A stretch of 64,000 nucleotides of DNA from the NCBI RefSeq assembly GCF_021390325.1, contig NZ_JAJUWU010000017.1, positions 115,982-179,981 of the forward strand, written 5' to 3'. Source of the DNA: Jiella avicenniae (GTDB lineage: Bacteria; Pseudomonadota; Alphaproteobacteria; Rhizobiales; Rhizobiaceae). The notes under the pieces are model-generated. The model searched no databases. It worked only from the letters and a program-made list of their open reading frames with translations, and was not told the origin of the DNA. Positions 16,591-26,007 of the stretch are shown in pieces (the stretch's first letter is position 1; each line of letters starts with the position of its first letter). The translations under genes were made by a program, and so were the position numbers.

Positions 16591-17349
16591 ATGGCCAACC
16601 CACTGTTCCGCAAGCTCTCGGACGCCAACACCCTGAACGACGCCGACCGCGACATCCTCGACAAAGTGATCGCGCGGCAACGGACCGTGGCGGCCCGGCG
16701 GGACGTCATCAGCGCCGGTGATCGCCCGAAGGACGTTCATCTCGTCATCGAGGGCTTCGCCTGTCGCTACAAGCTTCTGCCGGATGGGCAACGGCAGATC
16801 GTGGCGATTCTCGTTCCCGGCGATTTCTGCGATCTGCATGTGGCGATCCTCGGCGAGATGGATCACGGCATCGCCACGCTCTCCAATTGCACGATCGTCG
16901 AGATTCCGCCGGCCACGGTGGACGACCTGACGATGAACCATCCGCGCATCACGCGAAGTCTGTGGTGGGCAACCCTGGTGGACGAGGCCATCCTTCGCGA
17001 ATGGGTGACGAATCTCGGACGGCGCCCGGCAGATCGGCACATCGCGCATCTGATGTGCGAACTCTATCTGCGCCTCAAGGCCGTCGGCCTCGTTATCGAC
17101 CACACCTTCGAGCTTCCGCTGACGCAGCAGGAACTCGCCGATGCGATCGGCATCTCGATCGTGCATGCCAATCGCATGCTGTCCGACCTGCGTGATCGCG
17201 GTCTGGTGACGTTTCAGGGTCGGCGTGTCCGGATCGCCGACTTCGACGCCCTGATGGCGTTTGCGGATTTCGATCCGGCCTATCTGCACCTCGTGCCTCG
17301 GACCGAAAACGGTTTGCAACGCGACCTCGCCGATCGCGGGTCGCACTAG
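16591..17349 (+). CDS. Crp/Fnr-family transcriptional regulator (second copy)
   Basis: The 252-residue protein is a paralogue of the regulator at 14266. An effector beta barrel (about 10-130) includes YKLLPDGQRQIVAILVPGDF, and a Crp-type helix-turn-helix (about 170-230) reads LTQQELADAIGISIVHANRM. The tail DFDPAYLHLV matches the family pattern. No Fnr-type Cys cluster is seen. It starts 113 bp after the His-less kinase gene, so kinase and regulator may be co-transcribed. Confidence 0.88.
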   Translation: MANPLFRKLSDANTLNDADRDILDKVIARQRTVAARRDVISAGDRPKDVHLVIEGFACRYKLLPDGQRQIVAILVPGDFCDLHVAILGEMDHGIATLSNCTIVEIPPATVDDLTMNHPRITRSLWWATLVDEAILREWVTNLGRRPADRHIAHLMCELYLRLKAVGLVIDHTFELPLTQQELADAIGISIVHANRMLSDLRDRGLVTFQGRRVRIADFDALMAFADFDPAYLHLVPRTENGLQRDLADRGSH

Positions 17350-17444
17350 CGCGATCGACATAACCCTCACGAACTCGAGCGACGATCATCGTCGCTCGGC
17401 GACAATCCGTCGTGGCCGAATCCAATCGAGCAGGAAGGTGAGTG

Positions 17445-17696
17445 ATGCCTCACCATTATTTCGACGTCACGGACGAGGACCGCTTCTTTCGCGACGAAAC
17501 CGGACTTCCCTGCCCGGACGAGGCAGCCGTGCGAGACGCTGCCATCAGGGCACTTCCGACGATGGCCCGCGACGTGATGCCGGACGGGGACGCGCACCAA
17601 ATCGCCGTCAGGGTGCGTGATGGAGACGGGCGCTACGTCTCTGAAGCCAGCCTGACGCTGACGGCCGGATCTCTCGATCCTGAAAGCGAGAGTTGA
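17445..17696 (+). CDS. DUF6894 family protein
   Basis: This small 83-residue protein has the DUF6894 pattern: HYFDVTDEDRFFRDETGLPC near the N-terminus, a helix with EAAVRDAAIRALPTMARDV, then IAVRVRDGDGRYVSEASLTL. The family is common in Hyphomicrobiales, often in many copies near stress or signalling genes; its function is unknown. The start is the ATG after the purine-rich AGGAAGGTGAG. Confidence 0.8.
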   Translation: MPHHYFDVTDEDRFFRDETGLPCPDEAAVRDAAIRALPTMARDVMPDGDAHQIAVRVRDGDGRYVSEASLTLTAGSLDPESES

Positions 17697-17848
17697 GGAT
17701 CGAGGCGAAAGAAGTTGGAACGATGATCGGAATATTTGATCTATTTGAAAGAAAATGGCGTTTGGCAATCCCGGATAAACTTATGTGACTGTCAGCGACG
17801 GCGACGTCTGCAATCTTCGGGTCCTCACCATGAAGGGACCCTGCAGCA

Positions 17849-18121
17849 ATGACTGTCCATCTGGAACAGGAAATCTGTGAAGCCATCGAGCACGCCAGTC
17901 ATTCCGGCGTTCTCCTGTTTCACGAGGCCGCGGCACGGATTCATCGGCATATGGCATACCCGGCTGACGCAGCCTTGGCCGCCCTCGTCGAAAGACGGAT
18001 CCTGAGTGAAGCCCGAATCCGGAAAATCCCGGTGCTTTTCACCACCGATCCTCATCCGATACTGCCGCCGCCTCTCGATGCCTCCGACCTCTTGAACGGC
18101 TACGCTGACGCCCATCCTTGA
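17849..18121 (+). CDS. Hypothetical protein, 90 residues
   Basis: I do not recognise this protein. It has a largely helical N-terminal half (EQEICEAIEHASHSGVLLFH, AALAALVERRILSEARI) and a proline-rich tail (HPILPPPLDASDLL). An AAGGGA sits about 12 bases before the ATG, and composition is unlike the arginine-rich shadow frames nearby. It stands alone within the signalling island, between a DUF6894 gene and a receiver gene on the other strand. Confidence 0.5.
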   Translation: MTVHLEQEICEAIEHASHSGVLLFHEAAARIHRHMAYPADAALAALVERRILSEARIRKIPVLFTTDPHPILPPPLDASDLLNGYADAHP

Positions 18122-18348
18122 TGGGAGACGGTGGTCGGCGGGCGAATGGCCGCTCGGATCGGATTGAAAACTCAGGGGGGCTCCACTCCGAGAAAGACCG
18201 CGGGGCCCCTCGAATTGGTCTCGCGGCAGCTTCTTGGACGTCCGGCCCGAGGATGCCCAAGTGAGGACGGGTCGCGATCTTTCGTTTTCGGGACGTTCCC
18301 TCATCACGCCGCACGAGGTCGCGCTGTTGCTCGACCTCGGCCGTCGTT

Positions 18349-18723
18349 TCAGTGCGATGCGTCGTCCATGAAAAGCTTGCTCAGGACCTCTTGCACGTTG
18401 ACCGGCTTCTGACAGCACGGCACCTGGCGCAAAGGCTCGGGCAGTGCGTCTTCGTCGAGGCCGGTAAGCAGAACGAACGGCACGCCTCTTTCGAACAGCA
18501 TTTCCGCTACCGCGGTCGACTGCCCGCCGCGCAGTGCCACATCGAGCGTGGCGCCGTCGATCGCCTGTTGGGATGAGATCAGTTCGAGGGCTGCCTCCGC
18601 CGTCGCGACGGGACCGAGGACGCTCGCGCCCATTTTCTCGAAAGCCAGCCGAAGCTCGTCGGCGATGAAATACTCATCCTCGACGACGAGAATCCGACGA
18701 CCGCGTACGACTTGGGAAGCCAT
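18349..18723 (-). CDS. Single-domain response regulator
   Basis: The 124-residue lone receiver has the acidic pair in ILVVEDEYFIADEL, the phospho-acceptor Asp in GATLDVALRGG, the switch Thr in FVLLTGLDE and the Lys in CCQKPVN. It starts 9 bases after the stop of the CheB-CheR-HWE fusion gene on the same strand, so the kinase end of that protein is its obvious phosphodonor. It is a paralogue of the receiver at 13667-14047. Confidence 0.88.
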   Translation of the reverse strand: MASQVVRGRRILVVEDEYFIADELRLAFEKMGASVLGPVATAEAALELISSQQAIDGATLDVALRGGQSTAVAEMLFERGVPFVLLTGLDEDALPEPLRQVPCCQKPVNVQEVLSKLFMDDASH

Positions 18724-18732
18724 GTCAAACCT

Positions 18733-21700
18733 CTATGGTTTTTTTCGCTCGAGCAACGGCAGCGAGATGGTGCAGCGAAGAGCTTCGGTATCGAGTGCAT
18801 AAGTGGTATCGGCGCCAAGTTGATAAGGAAGCGCCCGTTCGATGAGTTCGCGGCCGTAGCCTCCGCCATTGGGCGCGTCGATCGCGTCCGTTGCCAGCAA
18901 CCCGACCTCCCGCCACTCGATTTGCAAACGCGTGACGCCGTTTTCCACGAGACGCCTGAAAACGGTCAGGCGGCCTTCCGGGTTGCTCAGGCCACCATAT
19001 TTCGTCGCGTTCGTCAGGAGCTCGTGAATGGCCAATGCCAACGTCTGCACGGAAGCGGACGGCAGCGCGACGCCCTTCGGACCGTCGACCATGACCTGAG
19101 CGCCTTCGCCGGTCTCCATGGTGACGCCATGACCGCTCATCTCCGCGTCGATGAGCTGGTCGAAGGTCACCCGGCTCCCATCCTCGAGACGCGACAGGAG
19201 GGAATTGACTCGCGCCAACGCATCGAGACGGTTGAAAAAGTCTTCCGAAAACTGCTCGAGGGAGGTGCTCGCGCGGAACGTGCGCTGCGCGATCGACTTT
19301 ACCACACCGATCAGATTGCGCGTCCGGTGCTGCAGTTCGCCGACGAGAACCTGCATACGGTCCGCCGTGCGCCGTTCGTCCGTCATGTCGTGACAGATTC
19401 CGCCCAGGCGACGCACCGAACCGTCGGCATCGATGAGATTGAAGCCCGTCGATCGGATCCAGCGTGTCTCTCCATCCCGGGGGCGGCGAATACGAAATTC
19501 GATCACCGCAGCGTCCTCGCGAAGGCTCTTGAACTCGTTCAGCGCCCGGTCGCGGTCTTCGGCGATCACCAGGTCGCGGAAGAACTCGACGCCGCCCTCA
19601 GCCGAAGCTTCGCCGCGAGCGACCCCGTACACGTCCTCGAAGGCAGCGCTGAGATATTCGAACTGCAAGGTCTTCGCATCCCGGATCCAGAGTGCATCCG
19701 AGGATGCGTCGCCGAACTGCTGGAACAGTTGCTCACTTTCCCGCAAAGCGTTCTCGGTCCGCTTGCGACCCGCCACGTCGTTGAAGAGAATTCCGACCTG
19801 GCTGGCATCGGGCGGACCGAAAGGAAAGGCAAAGACCTCGTAATATCGTCCGAGGGCCGCTGCGGCGCTCTCGAAATGCTCCGGCTGGCGCGTCCGCGCG
19901 ACGCGGGCGTAGGTGTCGAACCATATCTCCTCGTGACCGGGGCGCAGAGAGCGCATCGTTCGGCCCGCGGCGTCCTCGAGGCCGGTCTGGCGCTCGAAGG
20001 CGCGATTGGTTTCGAGGAAGCGATAGTCGAACGCTCGGCCGGTCTCGTCGAAGATCATTTCGACGATGCAGAAACCTTGCGTCATCATGTCGAAGAGCAG
20101 GCGGTAACGTTCCTCACTGTGACGTTCGGCAGTCTCTGCTCGCGCTCTCTCGATCGCCGCCCAGATCCGATCGGCGACGTCGCTCAGGAGGTCGCGCTCG
20201 TGTCTCGTCCAGTCGCGCCGACGCGCCGTCGTCACGCAGAGCGCCCCGACGAGCTCGCGCTGCTTGATCAGGGGCGCCCCCATGCATCCGATGATGCCGA
20301 GCGCCGCCGAAGCGGGCCGGTCCGCGTCCGGCACCAGGGGCGAGGTCTGCGTATCGGGGATGACATGGCACTCGCCGCGACGCAGGATCTCGACCGACCA
20401 TCCGAAGTCGGCGATGCCATGCTCACCCGCGAGCGACGTGCCGCCATCGCGCACATGGTCGCGCTCGACCCGTGCCACCCCTTCCGCTTCGTCGACCTCG
20501 ACGTAGTATGCGCGATCGACGTTCAGCCATTTGGCAAGCAGGCGGCACGCCTCGCCTTGAATCTCGGCTGCATCGGAGAGCGGGCGCAGCGCATCCGAGA
20601 GTGTCAGAAGGAAACTCTGCCGCTCCTCGCTCTCGCGCAGGCGCATGTGTGCCTCGCGGCGCTCGGTGACATCGACGAAGGTGACGACGATTCCGTCGAT
20701 ACGGTCGTTGACGGTGCGGTAGGGCCGGATTCGCAGCATCAGCCAGCGTCCGTCGCGAGACTGGATCTCACGTTCGACCGGCGCGAGGTCGCGCAGGACG
20801 AGCGCGGCGTCTTCGGCAACACCGTCATAGGTCAGGTGATGAGTGAAGTCCGTCAGGTTTCGGCCGACGTCGGCCTCGGTGATGTTGAAGACCTCCGACA
20901 GCCGCGGCGTGAACATGCGGATTCGCAGCTTGGCATCGAGAAACAGCGTGCCGATGTCGGTTGCGGCGATCAGGTTCTCGAGGTCGCTGTGCGCCGATCC
21001 GATCGCCTCGAGCTTGCTCTTCAGCTCCGCGTTCACGGTCTGCAGCTCTTCGTTCATCGACTGGAGCTCTTCCTTCGAGGTCTCGAGCTCCTCGGCCGTC
21101 GAACGATATTCCTCGTTGATCGATTGCAGCTCCTCGTTGGCGACCCGAAGATCCTGAATGGTCCCCTCGTGCTCGGCCCTCGATGCAGAAAGGCGCGCAT
21201 GGGCCGCGTTGAGATCCTCCCGCAGCTTCTTGGCTTCGCCGTTCTCCGCATCGGATTCGGCGCTTTCGTCGACCGGACCGGCGTCGAGGAACAGGATCAG
21301 CGCTTGTCCGACGGAACCTTCTCGAGGCGCCGAGCCGGGGGCCACGTACAGGCTGACCCGGTGCCTGCTGCCGTTGAAAGCGACGGCCATCGGCGGCGTG
21401 AGTGTCGTCATGCCGGAATCGAGCGCCTGGCGGACCGCGGTCCTGACGTCGAGGCGCAATTCGGGGCGGACGAGGACGGTGATGTCGGTCGTCGGGGGGC
21501 CGACCGAGTGCAGAAGGAACCGACCGGCGTTTTCCGACACGTTGAGGAGCTGGTAGTCGCGATCCACGAGCACGCTCGGGGGCGCCGAATGCTCCAGCGC
21601 TTCGTGGTGCACGAGGCTTACCGCGCCGTCCGGACCCTGTGATTTCTGCGGCTGTGCGCTCTTCAACGGCCCAGGTTTATGCTCGGCCGGGAACTGCGAG

Positions 21701-23139
21701 ATCACGGGCAATCGGCGTGATGCCTGCGGGCGCGCCTGATAGATGCGCGCTTCCCGGTCGAGCGGCGCGAAAAGCTCCGCCGAAGCGTCGGCAGTCTCCG
21801 CCGAACCGAGATACAAATATCCATGCGGCCGCAGCCCGTAGGCAAAGAGGGCGCAGACCTGTCGTTGCAGATCGCGCTCCAGATAAATCAGAAGATTGCG
21901 GCAGGAGATGAGATCGAGCCGCATGAACGGCGGATCCTTCAGCACGCTGTGCGAGGCGAAGAGGACGACGTCGCGCAGCTCCTTGCGCACCCGGTAGTGC
22001 GCCCCTTCGCGAACGAAGAAGCGCTGAAGCCGCTCCAGCGACACGTCGGCCTCGATGCTGGCCGGGTAGCGGCCTTCGCGTCCGGTGGCGAGTGCCCCCT
22101 CGTCGAGATCGGTGGCGAAGATCTGGATGGGAATGCTCACCTGTCGCCGCGCCGCCTCCTCGAGGAGCAGGATGGCGATGCTGTAAGCCTCCTCGCCCGT
22201 GGCGCAGCCAGGCACCCAGATCCGGATGCCGGCGTCACCGGCGTTTTCCAGCAGGGACCCGATCACCGTCTTTCCCAGCGCCTCGTAGGCGGAGGCGTCG
22301 CGGAAGAACGACGTGACGGAGATGAGCAGATCGCCGAGAAGTTCCTGCGCTTCCTCCGGGTTCGTCACCACGTATTCGAAATATTGCGAGAGATCGGAGC
22401 AGCGCGCCACCTGCATTCGCCGGGCGACGCGCCGCATGACGGTGGCGCGCTTATAGGCCGAGAAGTCGTGTCCGGTCCGCGATTTCAGAAAGCTGACGAT
22501 GCGCTGGAGAAGCTGATCGGCGGGCATCACCGCGAGCGATCGCACCGCTTCCTTGCTCTTGGTGACCTCGACGATCCGTTCCGCGAGCCGCGGCAGCGGC
22601 GCCACGAAGTCGGCCACGCCCATGGCGATGGCGCTGCGCGGCATCATCGGGAATTCGGCCGTCTTCGGCTCCTGCACGAAGATGACGCCGCCGGCCTCCT
22701 TGATGTCGCGCACCCCGACCGCCCCGTCGGATCCGGAACCGGACAGGATCACCGCCAGCCCGTCGCCTCGTCCCTTGGCGACCGAGCGGAAGAACATGTC
22801 GACCGGCGCCCTGTGGCCGCGCGCCTCGGTGAACGGCCGGGCCCGGACGTCGTCGCCGTCGATCACGAGTTCACGGTCCGGCGGGATGATGTAGACGTGA
22901 TCGGGCTCCAGCGTCGCCCGGTCGGTCACCTGCGTCGTGGGAAGGTCGGTCACGCCGGCGAGAATCTGGTGCAGCGCGCTCGGTTGATCCGGCGACAGAT
23001 GCGTGATGACGACATAGGCCAGCCCGAGATCATTCGGCAGTTGTCGAAACAACTCCTTCAGCGCGCCGACGCCGCCCGCCGAGGCGCCGATCGCGCAGAC
23101 CGCCACATTCTTGATGGTCTCTTCCATGCTTTCCGCCAT
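18733..23139 (-). CDS. CheB-CheR-PAS-GAF-HWE kinase fusion protein
   Basis: The 1468-residue protein has, in order: a CheB methylesterase domain (about 10-195; Ser20 in GASAGG, His47 in THLSPD, Asp in GSGSDGAVG); a CheR N-domain and methyltransferase (about 215-490; WVPGCATGEEAYSIA, then SCRNLLIYL); a long coiled coil (about 620-700; ELQSINEEYRSTAEELETSK); PAS (700-830); GAF (about 860-990); two more PAS; and an HWE kinase (about 1250-1468; GELQHRTRNLIGVVKSIAQR with the His present, IHELLTNATKYGGL, WREVG). No separate CheB receiver domain is seen. It probably integrates several signals, and could modify receptors and phosphorylate the adjacent receiver. Confidence 0.93.
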   Translation of the reverse strand: MAESMEETIKNVAVCAIGASAGGVGALKELFRQLPNDLGLAYVVITHLSPDQPSALHQILAGVTDLPTTQVTDRATLEPDHVYIIPPDRELVIDGDDVRARPFTEARGHRAPVDMFFRSVAKGRGDGLAVILSGSGSDGAVGVRDIKEAGGVIFVQEPKTAEFPMMPRSAIAMGVADFVAPLPRLAERIVEVTKSKEAVRSLAVMPADQLLQRIVSFLKSRTGHDFSAYKRATVMRRVARRMQVARCSDLSQYFEYVVTNPEEAQELLGDLLISVTSFFRDASAYEALGKTVIGSLLENAGDAGIRIWVPGCATGEEAYSIAILLLEEAARRQVSIPIQIFATDLDEGALATGREGRYPASIEADVSLERLQRFFVREGAHYRVRKELRDVVLFASHSVLKDPPFMRLDLISCRNLLIYLERDLQRQVCALFAYGLRPHGYLYLGSAETADASAELFAPLDREARIYQARPQASRRLPVISQFPAEHKPGPLKSAQPQKSQGPDGAVSLVHHEALEHSAPPSVLVDRDYQLLNVSENAGRFLLHSVGPPTTDITVLVRPELRLDVRTAVRQALDSGMTTLTPPMAVAFNGSRHRVSLYVAPGSAPREGSVGQALILFLDAGPVDESAESDAENGEAKKLREDLNAAHARLSASRAEHEGTIQDLRVANEELQSINEEYRSTAEELETSKEELQSMNEELQTVNAELKSKLEAIGSAHSDLENLIAATDIGTLFLDAKLRIRMFTPRLSEVFNITEADVGRNLTDFTHHLTYDGVAEDAALVLRDLAPVEREIQSRDGRWLMLRIRPYRTVNDRIDGIVVTFVDVTERREAHMRLRESEERQSFLLTLSDALRPLSDAAEIQGEACRLLAKWLNVDRAYYVEVDEAEGVARVERDHVRDGGTSLAGEHGIADFGWSVEILRRGECHVIPDTQTSPLVPDADRPASAALGIIGCMGAPLIKQRELVGALCVTTARRRDWTRHERDLLSDVADRIWAAIERARAETAERHSEERYRLLFDMMTQGFCIVEMIFDETGRAFDYRFLETNRAFERQTGLEDAAGRTMRSLRPGHEEIWFDTYARVARTRQPEHFESAAAALGRYYEVFAFPFGPPDASQVGILFNDVAGRKRTENALRESEQLFQQFGDASSDALWIRDAKTLQFEYLSAAFEDVYGVARGEASAEGGVEFFRDLVIAEDRDRALNEFKSLREDAAVIEFRIRRPRDGETRWIRSTGFNLIDADGSVRRLGGICHDMTDERRTADRMQVLVGELQHRTRNLIGVVKSIAQRTFRASTSLEQFSEDFFNRLDALARVNSLLSRLEDGSRVTFDQLIDAEMSGHGVTMETGEGAQVMVDGPKGVALPSASVQTLALAIHELLTNATKYGGLSNPEGRLTVFRRLVENGVTRLQIEWREVGLLATDAIDAPNGGGYGRELIERALPYQLGADTTYALDTEALRCTISLPLLERKKP

Positions 23140-23210
23140 CGTCCGAAACCTGCACCCGGTGTCGCCGCAAGAAGTTGGTCGAACTCGGGTCTATCACGTC
23201 AGCGCCGTGA

Positions 23211-23954
23211 ATGAACTTGGGAAGATTGCAGCCTTTGCTCTCGACCGACGACAATGGTCGGTCCCGGGCGCCGATGACGGAAACGGGCCCTGCCGCGCTT
23301 CGAAACGTGGCCCCTTCGACGGCCCATGGAGTTCATTCGGCAGCCAACGATTTGGCGACACGTGGCGGCTCCCGACCGAAGCGTCCCACCCTCGCTCGGG
23401 CCCGTGACGACGGCGGGACGGACGAGCCGGCCACGGTCACCATTGCCGATGCGGACGACGAAGGCTCGCCGGATGAAGGTACTGAGGCGAGCGGACGGGA
23501 TCGGAGCGATGTCGCCGGCATCGTGACGGCCGATCGTGAAGCGGACGGCTCTGCGGATTCGGCCGGCGACGACGCGACGGCGAATGCGACTCCGGGCGGA
23601 GCTCCCATGGCACCGCCGGATGCCCCGCCTGCCGCGATGTCCGAGACGGCGGACGCGTCGGCTTCCGCCGCCGCTCCAGAGGTCGGCCTGACGCGCGAGA
23701 TCGTGTCGACGACGGATCTCATCGCACAGCCCGCCCTGGACGGGAGCGGAAGCCGGATCGGCACCGTGGCGGATGTTCTCGTGATGCTCGATGATGCACG
23801 GGTGCGCACCGTCGTGATCGAGACGGAGGATGGTTTTCTGGGCCTCCGAGACGCGCAGACGCGCCGTGTGCCGGCGTCGCGGATCGTCATCGATCCGCTC
23901 GGCGGCTCCGTCGTGGAAGAGAACGGTTCCGACGACGCCGAACCAGGTGAATGA
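23211..23954 (+). CDS. PRC-barrel-like protein with disordered N-terminus
   Basis: The 247-residue frame has a low-complexity Ala/Asp/Gly/Pro-rich first part (about 1-150) and a short PRC-barrel-like C-terminus (about 160-240; ETEDGFLGLRDAQTRRVPAS, preceded by RIGTVADVLVMLDDARVRTV). The start is uncertain: ATG at 23211 or the in-frame ATG at 23274. Only the barrel end is convincing as coding. No signal peptide is apparent, so it may be cytoplasmic. It is divergent from the fusion kinase gene. Confidence 0.5.
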   Translation: MNLGRLQPLLSTDDNGRSRAPMTETGPAALRNVAPSTAHGVHSAANDLATRGGSRPKRPTLARARDDGGTDEPATVTIADADDEGSPDEGTEASGRDRSDVAGIVTADREADGSADSAGDDATANATPGGAPMAPPDAPPAAMSETADASASAAAPEVGLTREIVSTTDLIAQPALDGSGSRIGTVADVLVMLDDARVRTVVIETEDGFLGLRDAQTRRVPASRIVIDPLGGSVVEENGSDDAEPGE

Positions 23955-23957
23955 GAC

Positions 23958-24959
23958 TTAGTTCGTGCCGGGTGCCGGCTTCACCGGCTCGGGCAGCGGC
24001 ATCTTCACCCATTCGGCGACCTGTTCCTTGCTCGGATCCCAGGGCTGGGCCTCGTCGACATTGTCCTTGGTGATCATGGTCGACGGGGCATCGTAGTACT
24101 GTCCAGGCTCGACCGAGCCGTCGACGACACCCTTCAGAAGCCGGTAGGCCATGACCGAGGCGCTGGACGGCGGGTTGGCATGGGAGACGGCGAGCTTGCC
24201 TTCCTTGATGAGTTCGAGGCCGTAGGGCGCGCCGTTGGTGCCGGAGGCGAGCAGCACCTCGCCGGTCTTGCCGGCACGCTCGATGGCGATCGAGGCGCCG
24301 ACGGCCATGTCGTCATTGTGGACGTAGAGCGCCTTGAGGTCCGGATGGGCGGTCAGGATCTGTGCGGTCGCGTCGAGCGCCATCTGGCGGTTCCAGTCGC
24401 CCGGCACCTCGGAGACCACTTCCGCCTTCGAGCCGGATTCGGTGAGGCCCTTCTTGAAGCCCTCCGAATAGGCCTCGGCGTCGCCGCGCCCGAGCTTGCC
24501 GCTGATGATGGCGACCTTGCCTTCCTTGACCGTCTCGCCGACGAACTTGCCCACAGGAACTCCAAACGTCGGCACGTCGATCTGCATGAAGCCCGCGACC
24601 TTGTCGAGGAGCTCGGGATCATAGCCATATTCGAAGAAGATCGGCACACCGGCACGTTGGGCTTGGGCGATCGCCGCCTTTTCCGAAGAGAGCGACACGG
24701 CGTAGATCAGGATGCCGTCGACGCCTTGGGTGATCGCGTCCTGGATGTTGGCGAGTTCCTGGGTGCTGTCGTTGTTGGCGTTGTAGGTGACGATTTCGTC
24801 GCCGAGCTGTTCGGCCGCCATCTGCACCGCTTCCATGCCGTACTGGTAGAACGGATCGGGGCCCGCGCGCATGAAGGCGTAGGTGTCTGCATGGGCGGCC
24901 GAGCCGATGAGCGCGGCGGCCGAGGTCGCGAGCGCGAGTTTCGTGAGATACCGTTTCAT
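23958..24959 (-). CDS. Sugar ABC transporter substrate-binding protein (RbsB-like)
   Basis: The 333-residue periplasmic protein has a signal peptide (MKRYLTKLALATSAAALIGS, ending AHA). The mature part has the type-I fold of the ribose/galactose-binding family: YQYGMEAVQMAAEQLGDEIV, DAITQGVDGILIYAVS, VAIISGKLGRGDAEAYSEGF, ALYVHNDDMAVGASIAIERA. It is the third gene of a minus-strand operon after ATPase and permease. The sugar is unknown. Confidence 0.9.
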   Translation of the reverse strand: MKRYLTKLALATSAAALIGSAAHADTYAFMRAGPDPFYQYGMEAVQMAAEQLGDEIVTYNANNDSTQELANIQDAITQGVDGILIYAVSLSSEKAAIAQAQRAGVPIFFEYGYDPELLDKVAGFMQIDVPTFGVPVGKFVGETVKEGKVAIISGKLGRGDAEAYSEGFKKGLTESGSKAEVVSEVPGDWNRQMALDATAQILTAHPDLKALYVHNDDMAVGASIAIERAGKTGEVLLASGTNGAPYGLELIKEGKLAVSHANPPSSASVMAYRLLKGVVDGSVEPGQYYDAPSTMITKDNVDEAQPWDPSKEQVAEWVKMPLPEPVKPAPGTN

Positions 24960-25029
24960 CTTGTTCCTCCCGGTTTGAAACGATGGGGTGGTCTGTCCGC
25001 CTGGGAGGGCCCGCCCTCCACGAGCGGCC

Positions 25030-26007
25030 TCAGCGCGGTCGCTGCAGGATCACAGCGGCCGTGATGATCAGGCCGAGGACGGCGCTCTGATAGTTCGCGC
25101 CGATCCCGAGAAGGTTCATGGAATTGCTGACGAGGCCGAGCAGGAGGACGCCGCCGAGCGTGCCGAGCACGGTGCCGCGCCCGCCGACGAGGGGCGTGCC
25201 GCCGATGACCACCGCGGCGATCGCCCGAAGCTCGTAGCCGGTGCCCATGTTCGGCAAAGCGGAGTCGAGAATGCCGGTGAGAACCACCGCCGCGACGCCC
25301 ACGATGAGGCCGTTGATGGCGTAGAGCGCGATCTTGATCCGGGCGATCGGAATGCCGGAGAGCCGCGCGGCCTCCTCGTTGCCGCCGATGGCGAAGGCGT
25401 AGCGGCCGAGAACGCTGTTCCTCAGAAGGAAGAAGACGACGACGAGGACGATCGCCATGACGTAGACGGGATAGGGGATCGTCGCGAGGCTGCCGAAGCC
25501 GATGAAGTCGAAGAGACCACCGGTGCCGTTCACCGGGCTGCCGCCCGAAATGATGATCGCGACGCCTTGCAGGAAGGTCATCATGCCGAGGGTTATGATG
25601 AAGGGTGTCGCCCGGTTGGTGGCGACCAGCATGCCGTTGATCGCGCCGATGACGAGGCCGGTGGCAAGACCGGCGAGAACGCCGAGAAGGACCGAGCCCG
25701 TCGCCGCAATGGTGAGTGCCGTCACGATACCCGCGACCGAGAGCATCGCCCCGACGGAAAGATCGAGCCCCGCCGAGACGAGGAGGATGGTCTGGCCGAA
25801 GGCGACGATGCCCAGCGCCGAGACCTGGAACAGGATGTTGAGGAGGTTGTTCGTGCTGAGAAAGCGCGGATTGCCGATCGCCGTCAGGACGATGATGACG
25901 ATCAGCGTCAGGACGAGGGTGTAGCGGCCGATATTGGCGAACTTCAACCGTCCGGCTTTCGCATCGTTCCCCTTGACTTCGGAGCGGGTGGAGATCGCCT
26001 CAGACAT
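25030..26007 (-). CDS. Sugar ABC transporter permease (RbsC-like)
   Basis: The 325-residue inner-membrane protein has about eight to ten hydrophobic helices and the BPD-transp-2 signature: NLLNILFQVSALGIVAFGQT, SAGLDLSVGAMLSVAGIV, GALNGML-like GAINGMLVATNRATPFIITL, and the cytoplasmic loop GGNEEAARLSGIPIARIK. Its start lies 8 bp inside the end of the ATPase gene, indicating coupled translation. It forms the channel of the RbsABC-like importer. Confidence 0.92.
   Translation of the reverse strand: MSEAISTRSEVKGNDAKAGRLKFANIGRYTLVLTLIVIIVLTAIGNPRFLSTNNLLNILFQVSALGIVAFGQTILLVSAGLDLSVGAMLSVAGIVTALTIAATGSVLLGVLAGLATGLVIGAINGMLVATNRATPFIITLGMMTFLQGVAIIISGGSPVNGTGGLFDFIGFGSLATIPYPVYVMAIVLVVVFFLLRNSVLGRYAFAIGGNEEAARLSGIPIARIKIALYAINGLIVGVAAVVLTGILDSALPNMGTGYELRAIAAVVIGGTPLVGGRGTVLGTLGGVLLLGLVSNSMNLLGIGANYQSAVLGLIITAAVILQRPR

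Noticed and set aside
18712..21642. A 976-codon open frame opposite the CheB-CheR-HWE fusion
   Set aside because: Antisense shadow of a long gene; the composition is arginine/histidine/aspartate-rich and no domain is recognisable.
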